Shown piece after piece: positions 20,882 to 31,989 of a stretch of 64,000 bases of DNA. A model generated the notes under the pieces. It was not told the origin of the DNA. It made no database searches and saw nothing but the letters and a program-made list of their open reading frames with translations. A program made the translations under genes and the position numbers. Origin of the DNA: Solenopsis invicta (lineage: Eukaryota > Arthropoda > Insecta > Hymenoptera > Formicidae); NCBI RefSeq assembly GCF_016802725.1, contig NC_052665.1, positions 23,126,501-23,190,500 of the forward strand. The letters are read 5' to 3'. Position 1 is the first letter of the stretch. Each line of letters begins with the position of its first letter.

Positions 20882-22630
20882 TCCTCTTCCCTTCCGCCGC
20901 CCCCGTCGGTCGCTTCTGCCCCCGGCTCTTCTCCTTTCGAGGAGCGAGTGCTGGGGACGTTGGAGCGGCTGACGGCGACGGTGGAGGGCCTGGAGAGGCG
21001 CCTGGCGCGGGTGGAGACGGGGACTGTCCTGGCCGCCGTTCCCACCGACGCCAGGAGCAGTAAAAAGAAGAAGAAGGGGTAGGGGGGAAAGGGGAGTGCG
21101 GGAGCTCCGCCGGAGGAGCCTCGCGCGCCCCCGCCGTGCCGGCGGCAGCGCCCGGTCCCCGACACGCCTGCGAGCGATCGGAGCTGGGTCGAGGTCGTCG
21201 ACACCCGGAAAATAAGGAGGGTGGACAAAGGGGGCCGTAGAGCCCCCCCACTCGGCCTGTGGAGAGTGGCTGGGGGTGTTCCCCCCAGGTCACGGTACGG
21301 CCCTAGTCCCGGGTCGGCCATCGGGGGTAGCGGTACTTTCCGCCCCCCCCGGCGGCCGGGCCGGGCAAGAAGAAGGAAAAGAAGAAGCGAGAAGGTCCGC
21401 CGCGAAGCGACATCCTCGCGGCGAGGAAAATAGGGAGGCGCGTCCCCAAGTCATCGGCGATTCTGGTGACGGTGACCGGGGACGACGCCTCCTACGCAGG
21501 AGTGATGCGGCGGGCCCGCGAGGCAATTGTCCTCGGGGACATATTGCCGCAGGGGGGAAAAGGGCTGCGGGTCCGCCGAGCCCAGACCGGGGATCTCCTC
21601 CTGGAGATCCCCGGCGAAGATAGTAGGCCAGCCGCGGAGAGGTTGGCCTCGGAGATGAGGCGCGTCGCGGGGGGCCCGGATGTGCGGATCTCATGCCCTC
21701 TTAGGAGGGTGGGGATCCGCATCTCCGGGTTCGATGAATCAGTTACCACGGAGGAGGTGGCCACGGCGGTCGCGGTCTCCGAGGAATGCTTCGTGGCGGA
21801 CCTTAGGGTGGTTCGAGTGGTGCGCAGTCGGCGGGGGCTGGGCTCTGTCATAGTGCAGTGCCCGGTCGCCGCCGCTGCGAGGCTCGCCCGAGCGGGGAGT
21901 GTGACCCTGGGCTGGGTAGCGGCTCGCGTGGAGGTGCTCAAGGCACCTCCGCAGCGATGCTTCCGCTGCCTAGCTCAGGGGCACACGCAGCACCGGTGCC
22001 CTGGCGGTGTCGACAGGGCTCGGTGCTGCTTCAATTGTGGGGGGGAGGGGCACACCCAGGCAGAATGCGCGAGTAGGCCGTTCTGCCCGGAGTGTGCCTC
22101 CAAAGGCAAGGCGCCCAACCACCGCCCTGGCGGTGAAAAGTGCGCCAGGGTTTCCCCGGCTCCTCGACCGGAGAAAAGGGCTCCCCCTCCTCCGCAGCGG
22201 GAGGAAGGCGGAGACTCCGAGGAAGATCGGCGGCTGACCCCTCTGCCTCCCACCCCGCCCGGCGCTCAGGCCGTGGATGGTGGCGTGGCGGAGGGGCCAG
22301 TGGCCGATGTCGAAATGGAGGAGACCCCTCCCGTGGCGGAGGCCTCAGCCGATGAGGCCTTCATCACGGGTGTGATAGAGATCTCGTCGGAGTCGTCCGG
22401 AGCATCGGGGCTCCGGACGAGTCCGCCGACTAAAAAAAGGTGCGAGGCGCTCGACAGTCCGAGCGCCGCGCACCTCCCCCAGGCGAAGGTGGTGCTCGAC
22501 CCCCTCCCTCTCCCGCAACGGGAAAAGCGAGTGGGACGAGACTCGAGCACGCCTCTCAGAAAGGCGTTGAGACCCCGGGAGGAGAGGGCGTTGACGCCCT
22601 CTCCCCCGGGGTCGCCTATCCTCGGAGATA
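20882..22630 (+). pseudogene. A2 ORF1, C-terminal half
   Basis: The coiled coil ERLTATVEGLERRLARVE is followed by a stop at about 21080 and a frameshift. From 21466 the frame is open: VTGDDASYAGVMRRAREAI, ISCPLRRVGIRISGF, and the zinc knuckles CFRCLAQGHTQHRC, CFNCGGEGHTQAEC and CPECASKGK..NH..C. A Pro/Glu-rich tail ends in GSPILGD, where the mariner begins; the open frame then runs into the mariner by chance. The domain pattern is that of R1-clade Gag-like ORF1 proteins. Confidence 0.8.
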
Positions 22631-23953
22631 CGAGGTGTGTTCAAAAAGTATCGCGAATTTTGAATTTTCGCGGGTTACGTATATTCGAATTTCGATCTTT
22701 TTGTGGCGTTATGTTGGTACTCATGTCTCTCACTTATGCCGACAAGCTCGGCCATTTTGAATGTTCACTTAATTGTTGACAGCTGCTTTGCTTGCACGTG
22801 TTTTGGATCGTCTTCGATTTTTACCTATTCAAAAAAATGGATCAAAGAACCTGTATCAAATTTTGTGTGAAAAACGAAATTAAGTGCGCGGATGCATTCC
22901 GAATGTTGACTGTGGCATACGGAGAAGCTACCTTGGACCGAAGCAACGTTTATCGGTGGTACAAAATGTTCTCAGAAGGCCGAGAAGATGTGAACAACGA
23001 AGAGCGTGCCGGACGCCCGAGCACTTCAACAACAGACGAAAAAATTAATGAAGTGGAGAAAATGGTATTGGCCAATCGTCGAATCACCGTTAGAGAAGTT
23101 GCTGAGGACCTAAACATATCGATTGGCTCGTGCCATTCGATTTTTATCAATGATTTGGGCATGAGACGGGTCGCCGCGAAATTCGTACCAAAATTGCTCA
23201 ATTGCGACCAAAAACAGCATCGCATGAACATTGCTAATGAGATGTTGGACTCTGTCCGCGACGACCCAAATTTGCTCCAGAGGGTCATAACTGGTGACGA
23301 ATCGTGGGTTTATGGTTATGACGTGGAAACCAAAGCTCAATCATCTCAATGGAAGCTGCCGCACGAACCAAGACCGAAAAAAGCGCGCCAAGTTCGGTCG
23401 AATGTGAAAGTTTTGCTGACAGTTTTCTTCGATTGCAGGGGCGTGGTGCATCATGAGTTCTTGCCACAGGGTAGAACGGTCAATAAGGAATATTACCTGC
23501 AAGTTATGCGCAATTTGCGCGAAGCAATCCGCCAGAAACGCCCGGATTTGTGGAAGAACAAAAATTGGCTTTTGCACCACGATAACGCCCCTGCTCACAC
23601 ATCGTTGCTTGTGCGCGACTTTTTGGCCAAAAACAACACACTAATGATGCCGCAGCCACCGTATTCCCCAGATCTGGCCCCCTGTGACTTTTTCTTGTTC
23701 CCTAAACTGAAGAGGCCCATGAAAGGACGACGTTACGCTACGCTTGACGAGATAAAGACGGCATCGAAGGAGGAGCTGAACAAGATAAAAAAAAAATGAT
23801 TTTTTGAAGTGCTTCGAAGATTGGAAAAACCGTTGGCACAAGTGTATAATATCTCATGGGGATTACTTTGAAGGGGACAAAATAGATATTCATGAATAAA
23901 TAAATAATTTTTGAAAAAACACAAAATTCGCGATACTTTTTGAACACACCTCG
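22631..23953 (+). mobile_element. mariner transposon inserted in A2
   Basis: This 1323-bp element has 32-bp terminal inverted repeats beginning CGAGGTGTGTTCAAAAAGTA (22631-22662 and 23922-23953), flanked by TA (22629-22630 and 23954-23955). The same site in A4 (GGAGATAGGGCCGCG, near 42750) lacks the insert, so the boundaries are exact. The perfect inverted repeats and almost intact gene suggest a recent insertion. Confidence 0.95.
22837..23898 (+). pseudogene. mariner transposase, one frameshift near the C-terminus
   Basis: The preferred start is the ATG at 22837 (MDQRTCIKFC), because mariner proteins begin at about this helix-turn-helix; an upstream in-frame ATG at 22792 adds 15 residues. 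The catalytic DD34D triad is visible: TGDESWVYGYD, LHHDNAPAH and APCDFFLFPKLK. The WVPHEL-type linker is not obvious. The frame stops at 23797-23799 just after an A10 run. Shifting by one base restores a typical C-terminal tail ending at 23898, so a single-base slip in the A run probably truncates about 33 residues. Otherwise intact. Confidence 0.85.
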
Positions 23954-23955
23954 TA

Positions 23956-24582
23956 GGGCCGCGAAGTGACTCCCCAGGGGGGGGTCATTACGCGATCCTG
24001 GGCCTCGTTTCCGGCTGCCCCTGCGCTCAGGGATGCCCAGGAGACGAGGACCCTGGCTGTTGGGCCGCCCGATGAGTAGGGGTCTCTGCTCATCCGGCGT
24101 GCCGGCCGCGCGAGGATAGGAGGTAGGCCCAGTCGGTCCCTTCGGGACCGCTGGACCTTGGGTAGGGGGTTGGCGCGGAACGGGTAAGTTCGGCGCTCGC
24201 CTCCTGCCCTAAAGGAGCGCGGGGGGGCGTGCGGTGTTTTTTCACGGCGCTACCCCGGGGTGGACAAGACGGCAGCTGACGTATCTCGGCTGCCGCCCTG
24301 GCACGTCCTCTCCCAACCTAACGAACTGGCGCGTCGGGGGGCTCACGCTCCGACCCCCGGGGGAAGGCTGCTGATGTAATAGCGTACTGCTGGCCGGGGC
24401 CTTCCTTCGATCTGGGGCGAGGTGGCTCGGTGAGGTTTTTAGTTGGTAGGAGGGTTAGGGCGAGCCTGGCCGCTGAAATTACGTGGCCGGGTTAGCACCG
24501 TCCTGACTCGAGTCCAACACTGTCAGGTCTAGCCAGCCTGTCGTGCCATGAGCATTTCCCTCATCGTACCAAAAAAAAAAAA
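23956..24582 (+). other. A2 3' UTR and poly(A)
   Basis: Collinear with 42755-43386 of A4. It includes CTGGGCCTCGTTTCCGGCTG, GAGGTTTTTAGTTGGTAGG, GCTGAAATTACGTGGCCG and the terminal GAGCATTTCCCTCATCG box. No coding capacity is visible. Confidence 0.85.
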
Positions 24583-25081
24583 GGGTGGAGAAAAAGAAAA
24601 GAGGAAGGGAGAAGGATAAAGGGGAAGAGATAGAGCAGATACAGACAAGGGGAAAGAATGAGATGAAGGAACTGGAAGAAAGGATGAGGAAACTAGTATT
24701 AGAAATGGAAAAGAGGGAAAGGGAGGAGAGGAAGAAAAATAGAATTATAAAGGGGGTAAGAGTAAAGGAGAAAGGAAAGAAGGAATTAAAAAGAGAGATA
24801 AAAAGATAGTGGATGCAACAGGGGCGGTAGCGAGTGTGGAAGGGGTGAGGAGGATACGGAATAAAGATAAGAGAGGAGGGATCATAGTATGTATAAAATT
24901 TGTAAGTGTGAGAGGGAAAATTGATGTGATGAAGGATAAGACAAAGCTGAGGGATAGGAAAAAGTGGATCGTGGACTACTTGACGAAAAAAGAGAGAAGA
25001 GTAGAGTGGTGGATAAAGAGGAAAGCAGAAAGGAATAGAAGAAAAGGAAAAAAGGTAAGAGTAGGATATATGAAAATGTGG
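24583..25081 (+). pseudogene. LINE B ORF1, third block
   Basis: Two frames, 24585-24809 and 24809-25081, are separated by one frameshift. The first is a coiled coil (ELEERMRKLVLEMEKREREE) followed by RIIKGVRVK. The second (GAVASVEGVRRIRNKDKRGG, then IVCIKF, KLRDRKKWIVDYLTKKERR, KVRVGYMKMWV) resembles the RRM-like and C-terminal region of LINE ORF1 proteins. It ends with the A3 TSD AAAATGTGG (25073-25081). Confidence 0.65.
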
Positions 25082-25938
25082 GTTCTTCCGTAGGGGTCTG
25101 GAGTCGTTTCGGGGCCTTCCGAGGCTGCGGATCGACTCTAGATATAGGAATTGGCGTTTCTGCGGTTTCCCGAGCTTGCTAGGGGTCTGCGGTCTCTCGT
25201 AGACCGTAGATTCAGGGATCTCGGCGACCCTGGCGCCCGAGCTGACACACCGTAATCCATCACGTGCTGAAATTACGTGCGGGATGGACCGGGGACTTTG
25301 GCTTCACCGCCCGAGTCGCGAGGAGTCAACCTTTATAAAAAATCGAGGAGGCGGCGTCTGAGATGCCGCGATTCGCGCCTCAGACGCCATGGTGGTGAGT
25401 GTTTCGTTCAGTGTTCGTCGCAGCGGGGGATCGGGTTGCCTTCTCCTTGCAGAATCCTGGAGCGATCTTCTGGTCGATGACTAAATCCCACGTGTTGACC
25501 CGCTGGTTGTCGATGTCTCCGGCTAGCCCGGGTGCATCGGCGCCGGATCCTCGGGCCTAAGATCAGCTCGTATACCGGTGCGACTGGTGCTTCCTCTCGG
25601 GGATGTTCCTCATAAGCGCGGGATCATCGTCGTGGGGGGCGCTAGTTCTTGCTGAGGCCTCAAGTCGGGGGATCGCTCTGGGTGCCTGTCGGGATCGGGG
25701 GTCCCGACTGCCCGCCGCAGTCCATTGTCTGGCGCGCGTTGATCGTGGGTTATCCCGGGTGTGCGCTTACCCGAGTGCACTTGGGTTTTGTTCTATGTTC
25801 TTCCTTGGTCGGCGCGTGCGATATGCGTGTTGTCTAATAGAGTCGCCTTGGGCCGGTGGTCCCCGGACACCGGCCTGTTGTATCCCTCGGGGCGAGGGTG
25901 GGATTTCCCTTGTAAAACAATAACCCATTCATGAATCT
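25082..25938 (+). promoter_or_regulatory. A3 5' monomer and leader
   Basis: The monomer carries the hairpin TCTGCGGTCT..AGACCGTAGA (about 25186-25210), GTGCTGAAATTACGTGCGGG and the TATA-like CTTTATAAAAAATC. The leader after it matches A4 39000-39538 and reaches the ORF1 ATG at 25939. It is non-coding as far as I can tell. Confidence 0.6.
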
Positions 25939-26610
25939 ATGGCTAATGATAGGGATACGTTACCGTGCAGGGGGGGTCGGATACCCCAGGGCCGGCAAGG
26001 GAGCACTAGTGTCCCGGGTGCTCCCTTGTCGTTACCGTTCAACGGGCGGCCGGGCGGAGTGACCAAATGCTCCGCCGGTTATCGGGCTAGTGTGGTAATT
26101 AATGTTTGTGTTTGTTCCCGCGCTAGGCGGATAGGCCGAAGGTCTGTTCCAATTCGTTGGATAGACTCGAGGTCCGAAGCCTACCAGCGCAACTTATGGC
26201 GTCGCCGACTACTTAGGGCGTTGACGCCCTATTGTAGCTCCACAGATTCCAACTCGTGGAGATTTGTCGGCGTAGAGTCAGCGGAGGAGGTTTCCTCCTC
26301 TTCGAGTGATGGGGGGGATGCCTCCATTGACGGGAGGGGTGGAGTTGAGCAGTCCCCGGTGGACGAGGCCTCTGCCCTGACCGGCGAGGGGGACACGATC
26401 CTGCTGGTCGACGACTGCCGCAAGACAGGCGCCGACTGGCAGGACAACAACGCGATCGGGTCGTCGGAGACCCGTTTCTTTGAAACGGTGGCGTACCCGA
26501 TGCCACCGCAGAACCGTGGAGGTAGAATGCCGATCCGCGTCCGTGGGGGAGACTCGAGCGGGGAGGACCTCGCTGACCCACCTCGTAGGAGGCGGCAGGG
26601 GCTCTCTCAG
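25939..26610 (+). pseudogene. A3 ORF1, N-terminal part
   Basis: Starts MANDRDTLPCRGGRIPQGRQ and runs through AYQRNLWRRRLLRALTPYC, a serine/aspartate-rich acidic region, and RMPIRVRGGDSSGEDLADPP to RRRRQGLSQ, where LINE C2 is inserted. The open frame continues by chance into C2. The function of this N-terminal half is unknown; it has no domain I recognise. Confidence 0.7.
26598..26610. repeat. Target-site duplication of LINE C2, left copy
   Basis: GGGGCTCTCTCAG here and at 32792-32804 after the C2 poly(A). The right copy has one extra G in front of it. Confidence 0.9.
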
Positions 26611-27480
26611 CCACCGAACCCGCCGGGCTGGGCCGTCTCCAGGCCGCCGTATTCCAGGGCAGGGTCGGAGCGGGGGTGTCCCGGCGCGTGCATCGTGGGA
26701 AACCCTTCCCGATGCATCGGGTCGGGACGGCCCTCGGGCCGCTCGGACTTTTCCGAGGCAGGGCCGAGGGCGCGTGCGGACAGCAGCGAGGGGTTTCTGT
26801 GAAGGGATTCGTCCCGCAACGGAGCTCCTCGCCGCCTCCAATCGGACGAGACGGGCCGCTGGGACCCCGGTTTACCGGACCCAGCGGGCTCGACCGTCTC
26901 CGGGCCGCCCGGACTTATTCCGGGGCAGGGTCGGAGCGGTGGAAGACGGTCCAGCGCGTTCCTCGTGGAAAACCCTCCCCGAGGTCACGGGCTGGACTGG
27001 CCCTGGGGCCGCTCGGAAATATTCCGAGGCGGGGCCCGGGGCGGTGCTGGCTGGCCTGGCATTCCGCGACGGCGTCCCTTCCGAAGCGGGTGCTGGGCCG
27101 GAGTCCTGTCCCCCCAGGGGATTGTTTTACCCTGGGCGGACGTGCTGGTCGCCACAGCGGTTAGGGTACGGAAGGGGCGTCGCTTCCGTTACCCGACCCG
27201 TCCGTGGGGCCCCCCGAGTGGCGCCACCCGTGACGGTGCCCCCGCTGTCGGAGGCGGGGGACCCCTGAAAGCCCATACGGGGCGAGCCCTTGTTGGCTCC
27301 TCCGTATGGATGTATAAGGGGCTGGAGACCAGTGCACCGGATGTCACATTCCCGGTGCCCGCGCCATAAGCTGACCCCCCGGGAGTACCCGGGGCACTCT
27401 TCCTCAATACTCGTATTGGGGCGGAGTGGGAGATACGCCGGTCGGTGCAGCCGTCACGGGGAGTGGGATGTTTTATAATT
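26611..27480 (+). promoter_or_regulatory. C2 5' UTR with tandem repeat units
   Basis: Two related units of about 260 bp start near 26620 and 26883. They share GGCCGTCTCC(A/G)GGCCGCC, TATTCC(A/G)GGGCAGGGTCGGAGC, CG(T/A)GGAAA(A)CCCTCCC and GGGCCGCTCGGA..TTCCGAGGC. C3 has the same arrangement. An open frame across this region (26480-27268) begins in A3 and is not conserved as protein. The repeats may hold promoter sites, like the 5' repeats of other LINEs (inference). Confidence 0.55.
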
Positions 27481-28309
27481 ATGAACAATTCTTCTCTACA
27501 ACAACCTAAAGTGCTGACAGTCACCTTTTCCAGGGGTGACGTAGAGGCGAGCGTTCGCTCGCGGGGTGGCCTGGGAGGGATGAAAACTTCTTCATCCATC
27601 CCAGATCTCAAGGGTGATATCTCACCCGCCGAAGGGAGAGACCCATCGAAGTACAATCGTGGACCCAGCACCGGTGCCGGAGGGCTGGAATTATTCAGCC
27701 CGACCAATGAACAGGGTGCTGGATACAGGAAGCAGGTACCCCCCTCCCGTACAACAAACGGGAGTTCCCACCCCTTGGAAAAAAGGAGCGAGAGATGGCC
27801 ACCACCGGCACTAAACCGGGCCCGGCCTGCAGCAAGGGCAAGAAGCCCGATAGCTGCAGCGCCGACTCGGTAAACACCGGACCAGGGGCTGAACTGGGAC
27901 CATCCGGAATGAGGAGGGGTGACGCCTCACTGTCGGCCGACTCTGTGACCCCGCTGCCCTCGGATGAGGACGTCTTTATGGACGTCGAGGCCGAGGGAGC
28001 CGGGCCATGGGAGCACAACAGGAAACGTTCGAGGCGGAGGACGGCGAAAAGCACCATTCTGTCTAGGCGGCAGGGACGATGTTAAGGTGGCTCGACCATC
28101 GAAGACGGTCGAGCTTAGAATCACGGGTCTGGACGACTCGGTCACCTCAAACGAGCACAATGCCGGCCCCACCTCAAGCCGTGGCCCCCGGGACAGAGTC
28201 TACTCTCCCGCAAAGGGAGAGAAGAGTAAGAGAGGAAGAAACAGTGGAAAACTGTGTTGAGATGACGGAGGTGGAGGAGCCTCGGGAACAAGCTAACAAT
28301 GCCCCGTAG
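27481..28309 (+). pseudogene. C2 ORF1 (Gag-like), internally deleted
   Basis: Starts MNNSSLQQPKVLTVTF and shares SSSIPDLKGDISPAEGRD and GPSTGAGGLELFSP with C3 ORF1. A frameshift near 27800 leads to TKPGPACSKGKKPDSC. About 1.5 kb of the C3 ORF1 is missing, because the sequence jumps to DDVKVARPSKTVELRITGLD and then to the 3' end, so all zinc knuckles are lost. The last codons overlap the ORF2 start (ATGCCCCGTAG, 28299-28309). Confidence 0.8.
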
Positions 28310-31300
28310 GCTCCTCCAGACCAACCTGAACCACGCCAGGGCTGCACAAGACATGCTTGTGCAGTGCCTGGCGGAGGCAGGTGGCGGGCTGGCCATCGTC
28401 GCCGATCCTTATAGGATACCCGAGGGCAACCCCAACTGGGTTGGAGATCTATCGGGGAGGGTGGCGATGGTCAGCCATCATGTGCCGGGCGCTCCGCCGA
28501 TGATCCCGATATCGGCTGGCGAGGGCTTCGTCATGGTCGAGTACGGACCCATCGATGTTCTGGGTTGTTATATCACCCCACCCCTTTTTTTTTTTATAGT
28601 TGGGAAACGCCTTTATGGGTCCCCGGTCCTGTGGGGACAGGAACGCGGGGTATGTGAGACTCGTCGACCTGACTAGCCAACATACTCACTAAAACCCAAC
28701 TTTTTCCGGCATCTGGGCTTTGGACGGATCGCGAGATCGAACTAAGCATGCACCGCGGTCCGTCCAGCCCAAACGGGTCCCCGCCCGTGAGAGCGGAAAC
28801 CCCCCTCCGGAGTTAGAGGCCAGAACTCGACCGAAGTCGAGCCCCAGCCGCCCGAACCGGGACGCCGGGAGTGCGTCGGACCCCCTTGGGAGAGGGCCCT
28901 AGGTACGCACTCCCGCGTCCCAAGCCCCGAGACGGGTCAGCCGGGCAACTACCCCGCCGCTGATTCCGCCCGAGGCGTACCTCCTCAACGGTGGGGAGGG
29001 TAGGACCCTCTGTCCGGTCTAGCCGGTGCTGTGAGGGTCCCCCCTTCCCACCGTTCCTTCTCGGCTCGGCTCAAAAACCCCTCCCCCCGAAGGGGGGGGG
29101 AGCAAAATGATGTTATATCCCCCCTAGCTTAACCAGGGGGGAGAACGAGGCAGCCTTAGATGGCATGGAGAGTGACATACTCAGTCGCCCTCCAAGGCCT
29201 GTCGTCGTGGGGGGAGACCTCAATGCCCACGCTGTGGCTTGGGGCTCCCCCCGCACAGACGTCAGGGGCCGCCTCGCTATGGAGTTTGCGGCGGGGCTCG
29301 GCCTGGTTCTTTTGAACTGGGGCCGGGTCAGTACCTACGTGGGAGCCAGGGGAGAGTCCATTGTCGATGTGACATGGGTCTCCCACGGGGCCCTTAACAG
29401 GGTCCAAGGATGGACGGTGGAGACCGGCTCCCTCGGAGAGACGTCGGATCATAGACTTATCTCCATGGAGCTGGTCTCCTCCCCCACGGAGGTGCGAGAG
29501 CAACGCCGCCGCACCCGGGACAGGAATCGATGGGTCCTGAAGAAACTCGACCCCGAAGCCCTCGAGGTTAGCCTCCTTGCCTCCACTTGGCCGGAGGGAG
29601 GGGCTGACCTCGGAGCCGAGGAGGAGGCGGAGCGCGTTTGCGAGATTATGTCGCGCGCATGCGACGCCTCTATGCCCCGCAGCAGACCAATGGCGCGCCG
29701 TGCCGCCTATTGGTGGTCCGCGGAGCTCGCCGAATTGAGGCGGGCTACCGTGGCCGCCAGGCGGGCATACACGCGCGCCAAGCGGCGGGGCGTGGGGGAC
29801 GCGCTGGATAACGCCGAGGCGGTCCTCAGGGAAGCTAGGAAGGCCCTGAGGACCGCCATCCTGCGGGCAAAGGCCGCGGTCTGGGAGGAGCTACTCTTCG
29901 AGCTGGATCGCGACCCATGGGGGAGGCCGTACAAAATAGTGACGAAGAAGCTCCGCCCGTGGGCGCCTCCAGTCTCGGAGACGTTGGACCCCCAGTTCCT
30001 CGGAACGGTGGTGAACACGTTGTTCCCAACCATGGGGAAGGGACATATCGGAGAAGACCGGCCCACCTCCAGGATAGTCCGAGGAGCTGGAGGTGTCCGC
30101 ACATGAAATGGTCGCGGCCTTTGCCCGCATCAATGAAAGGAAGACGAAGGCGCCCGGGTCGGACGGAATCTACGCCAAGGTCTGGGCCCGGGCGTTTTCG
30201 ATAATCGGGGAGGCACTACGTGTCACGTACACGAAGTGCCTCCGAGAAGGAACTTTCCCCAGGAGGTGGAAGAGGGCCCGGCTTGTCCTCCTCAAAAAGG
30301 AGGGCAAGCCAGCGGAGAGTCCCTCCGCATACAGGCCCCTTTGTATGCTGGATGATGCGGGTAAGATCTTTGAGCGAATCATCGCCAACCGCATCATCCA
30401 GCATATGTCCTGGTATGGTCCCGAATTGTCCCCCGCACAATACGGTTCCGAGAGGCGAGATCGACTGTCGACGCTGTCAGACAAGTCCGATCCCTCTCGG
30501 AATCCATCACGGGGGACGGGGAGGTGGCGTTTGCGACATCCTTGGATATCGCCAACGCCTTCAATAGTATCCCGTGGGGCGAGGTTGTGGCGGCGCTTAG
30601 CGAACACTTTTGCCTGCCGTCCTACCTCGTCGCCATCGTTTGGGACTACTTCCAAGACAGGGTGCTGGAGTTCCGGGATAAAACCGGACTCCAGCAGCGG
30701 AGGGACATGTCGTGCGGCGTCCCGCAGCGGTCCGTGCTGGGTCCCCTGCTTTGGAACGCCGCATATGACAAAGTACTCCGTGTGGCCCTCCCCCCTGGCT
30801 GCCACGTCGTTGGATACGCCGACGACACGTTCGTGGTAGCCAGGGGAGCCTCCTGGGTGATGGCGATTGCCATGGGCAATTGGGCGGTGAACTGCGTCGT
30901 TGGCTCCATCAAGAGCCTGGGCTTGAGGGTGGCCCCGGAGAAGACGGAAGCCATCTTTTTCCATAATGGCTCTTCCCGGGTACCGCCCCGGGCCTTCGTC
31001 CGGGTGGACAACACCCGGGTCCAAGTGGGGGCAACCCTCAATTACCAGGGGTTGCAATTGGACGGTCGCTGGGCCTTTGTCGAGCACTTCGACAAATTGG
31101 CCCAGCGATTGGGCAAAATGACGGGTGCCCTTCTGGGGTTAATGCCCAACCTCCGAGGTGCGGGAGTAGGTGCGAGGCGCGCATACGCCTACGCGGTCAT
31201 GGTCGGGGCCCTGTACGGAGCTTCAGTCTGGTTCCGCGAGGCTTTGGCCAGCCGCCGCATAATGGACGTGCTGCACGCAGCGCAGTGGTGGCTGGCGCGG

Positions 31301-31989
31301 CGGATAGTGCGCGCCTATCGCACCGCCCCTAGCGCGGCGACCTTAGTACTGGCGGGGCTCCCCCCGGCGGAATTCACGGCCGACGCCCTGGCATGGTCAT
31401 ACGCCAGGGCGAAGGCCGTCCGCCTGCAGGGGGGAGTGGTTACCCCCAGGGTCGCCGCGCTATTGCGAGAGAGGGCTCGCTGGCGGGCCATGAGTACTTG
31501 GCGAGAGAGTCTCGCCAATGACCCGCCGGCGGCAGGATTCCGGATGTTGGAGGCCGTCCTACCCCACTTGGACGAATGGATGGCCCCCCTTGGGGCGGCT
31601 TGTCCTACCGGACGACACAGGTGCTCACCAGGCATGGCTGCTTCGGTGAGTATCTGTGCAGAATAAGGAAGGAGCCGACGACGCAGTGCCACCACTGCGA
31701 TGCCGAAAGGGACTCCGCGCAGCACACGCTGGAACACTGTCCAGCGTGGGAGGAGCTGGGCGGAATCCTAAGAAGAGAAATCGGCGACAATCTCTCCCTG
31801 CGGGCCATCATTAGCCAGATGGTCCGCAGGGAGAGCGCCTGGGTTGCGTTCTCCTCCTTCTGCGAGCAAGTAATGCGGCAGAAGAAAGAGGTCGAGACCA
31901 TCAGAGAGAGGAGGCCGGGGGGACGTATGCCCCCCGGCGAAAACAACGGCGACGGGGGCGGCGGGGACGGGGGCCATGATCCACTTTGA
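28299..31989 (+). pseudogene. C2 ORF2: endonuclease, reverse transcriptase, zinc finger (broken)
   Basis: The ATG at 28299 overlaps the ORF1 stop by 11 nt, a -1 frame overlap also seen in C3. Endonuclease start: LLQTNLNHARAAQDML and GLAIVADPYRIPEGNPNWVG. Fragment D interrupts at 28567-29124. The domain continues with GGDLNAHAVAWGSPRTD (about 29213) and SDHRLISMEL. Frameshifts near 30090 and 30450 separate the RT blocks KAPGSDGIYAKV, YRPLCMLDDAGK, LDIANAFNSIPW, SCGVPQRSVLGPLLWN and GYADDTFVVARG. Another shift near 31600 precedes the C-terminal finger CHHCDAERDSAQHTLEHC. Catalytic residues survive, but the frame does not. Confidence 0.88.
28585..29111 (-). mobile_element. Fragment D: 3' end of another R1-like LINE or a SINE-like derivative
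   Basis: Inserted in C2 ORF2 on the minus strand, with its poly(A) visible as T11 at 28585-28595. C3 has an uninterrupted sequence at this site. The flank GTTATATC is duplicated (28567-28574 and 29112-29119) with an imperfect C/G-rich extension. Read on the minus strand, the tail has GGTTTTAGTGAGTATG and ends GCGTTTCCCAACTAT-poly(A), resembling the ends of families A and C. At 527 bp it encodes nothing. Confidence 0.75.

Larger units (their letters stand above)
20882..24582 (+). mobile_element. ORF1-only retroelement, copy A2, 5'-truncated, with nested mariner
   Basis: The 12-bp TSD GGGTGGAGAAAA lies at 20870-20881 and 24583-24594. The copy starts inside ORF1, just upstream of the FEERVLGTLERL coiled coil, so about half of the element is missing at the 5' end. 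It ends with GAGCATTTCCCTCATCGTACC and poly(A) (24571-24582). A mariner sits at 22631-23953 near the ORF1 stop. Apart from that, the 3' part is collinear with A3 and A4, with no ORF2. Confidence 0.88.

Noticed and set aside
26480..27268. 262-codon open frame (and the 162- and 134-codon frames beside it)
   Set aside because: It starts in A3, crosses the C2 boundary and runs through repeated 5' UTR units. The matching region of C3 is read in a different, non-collinear way.
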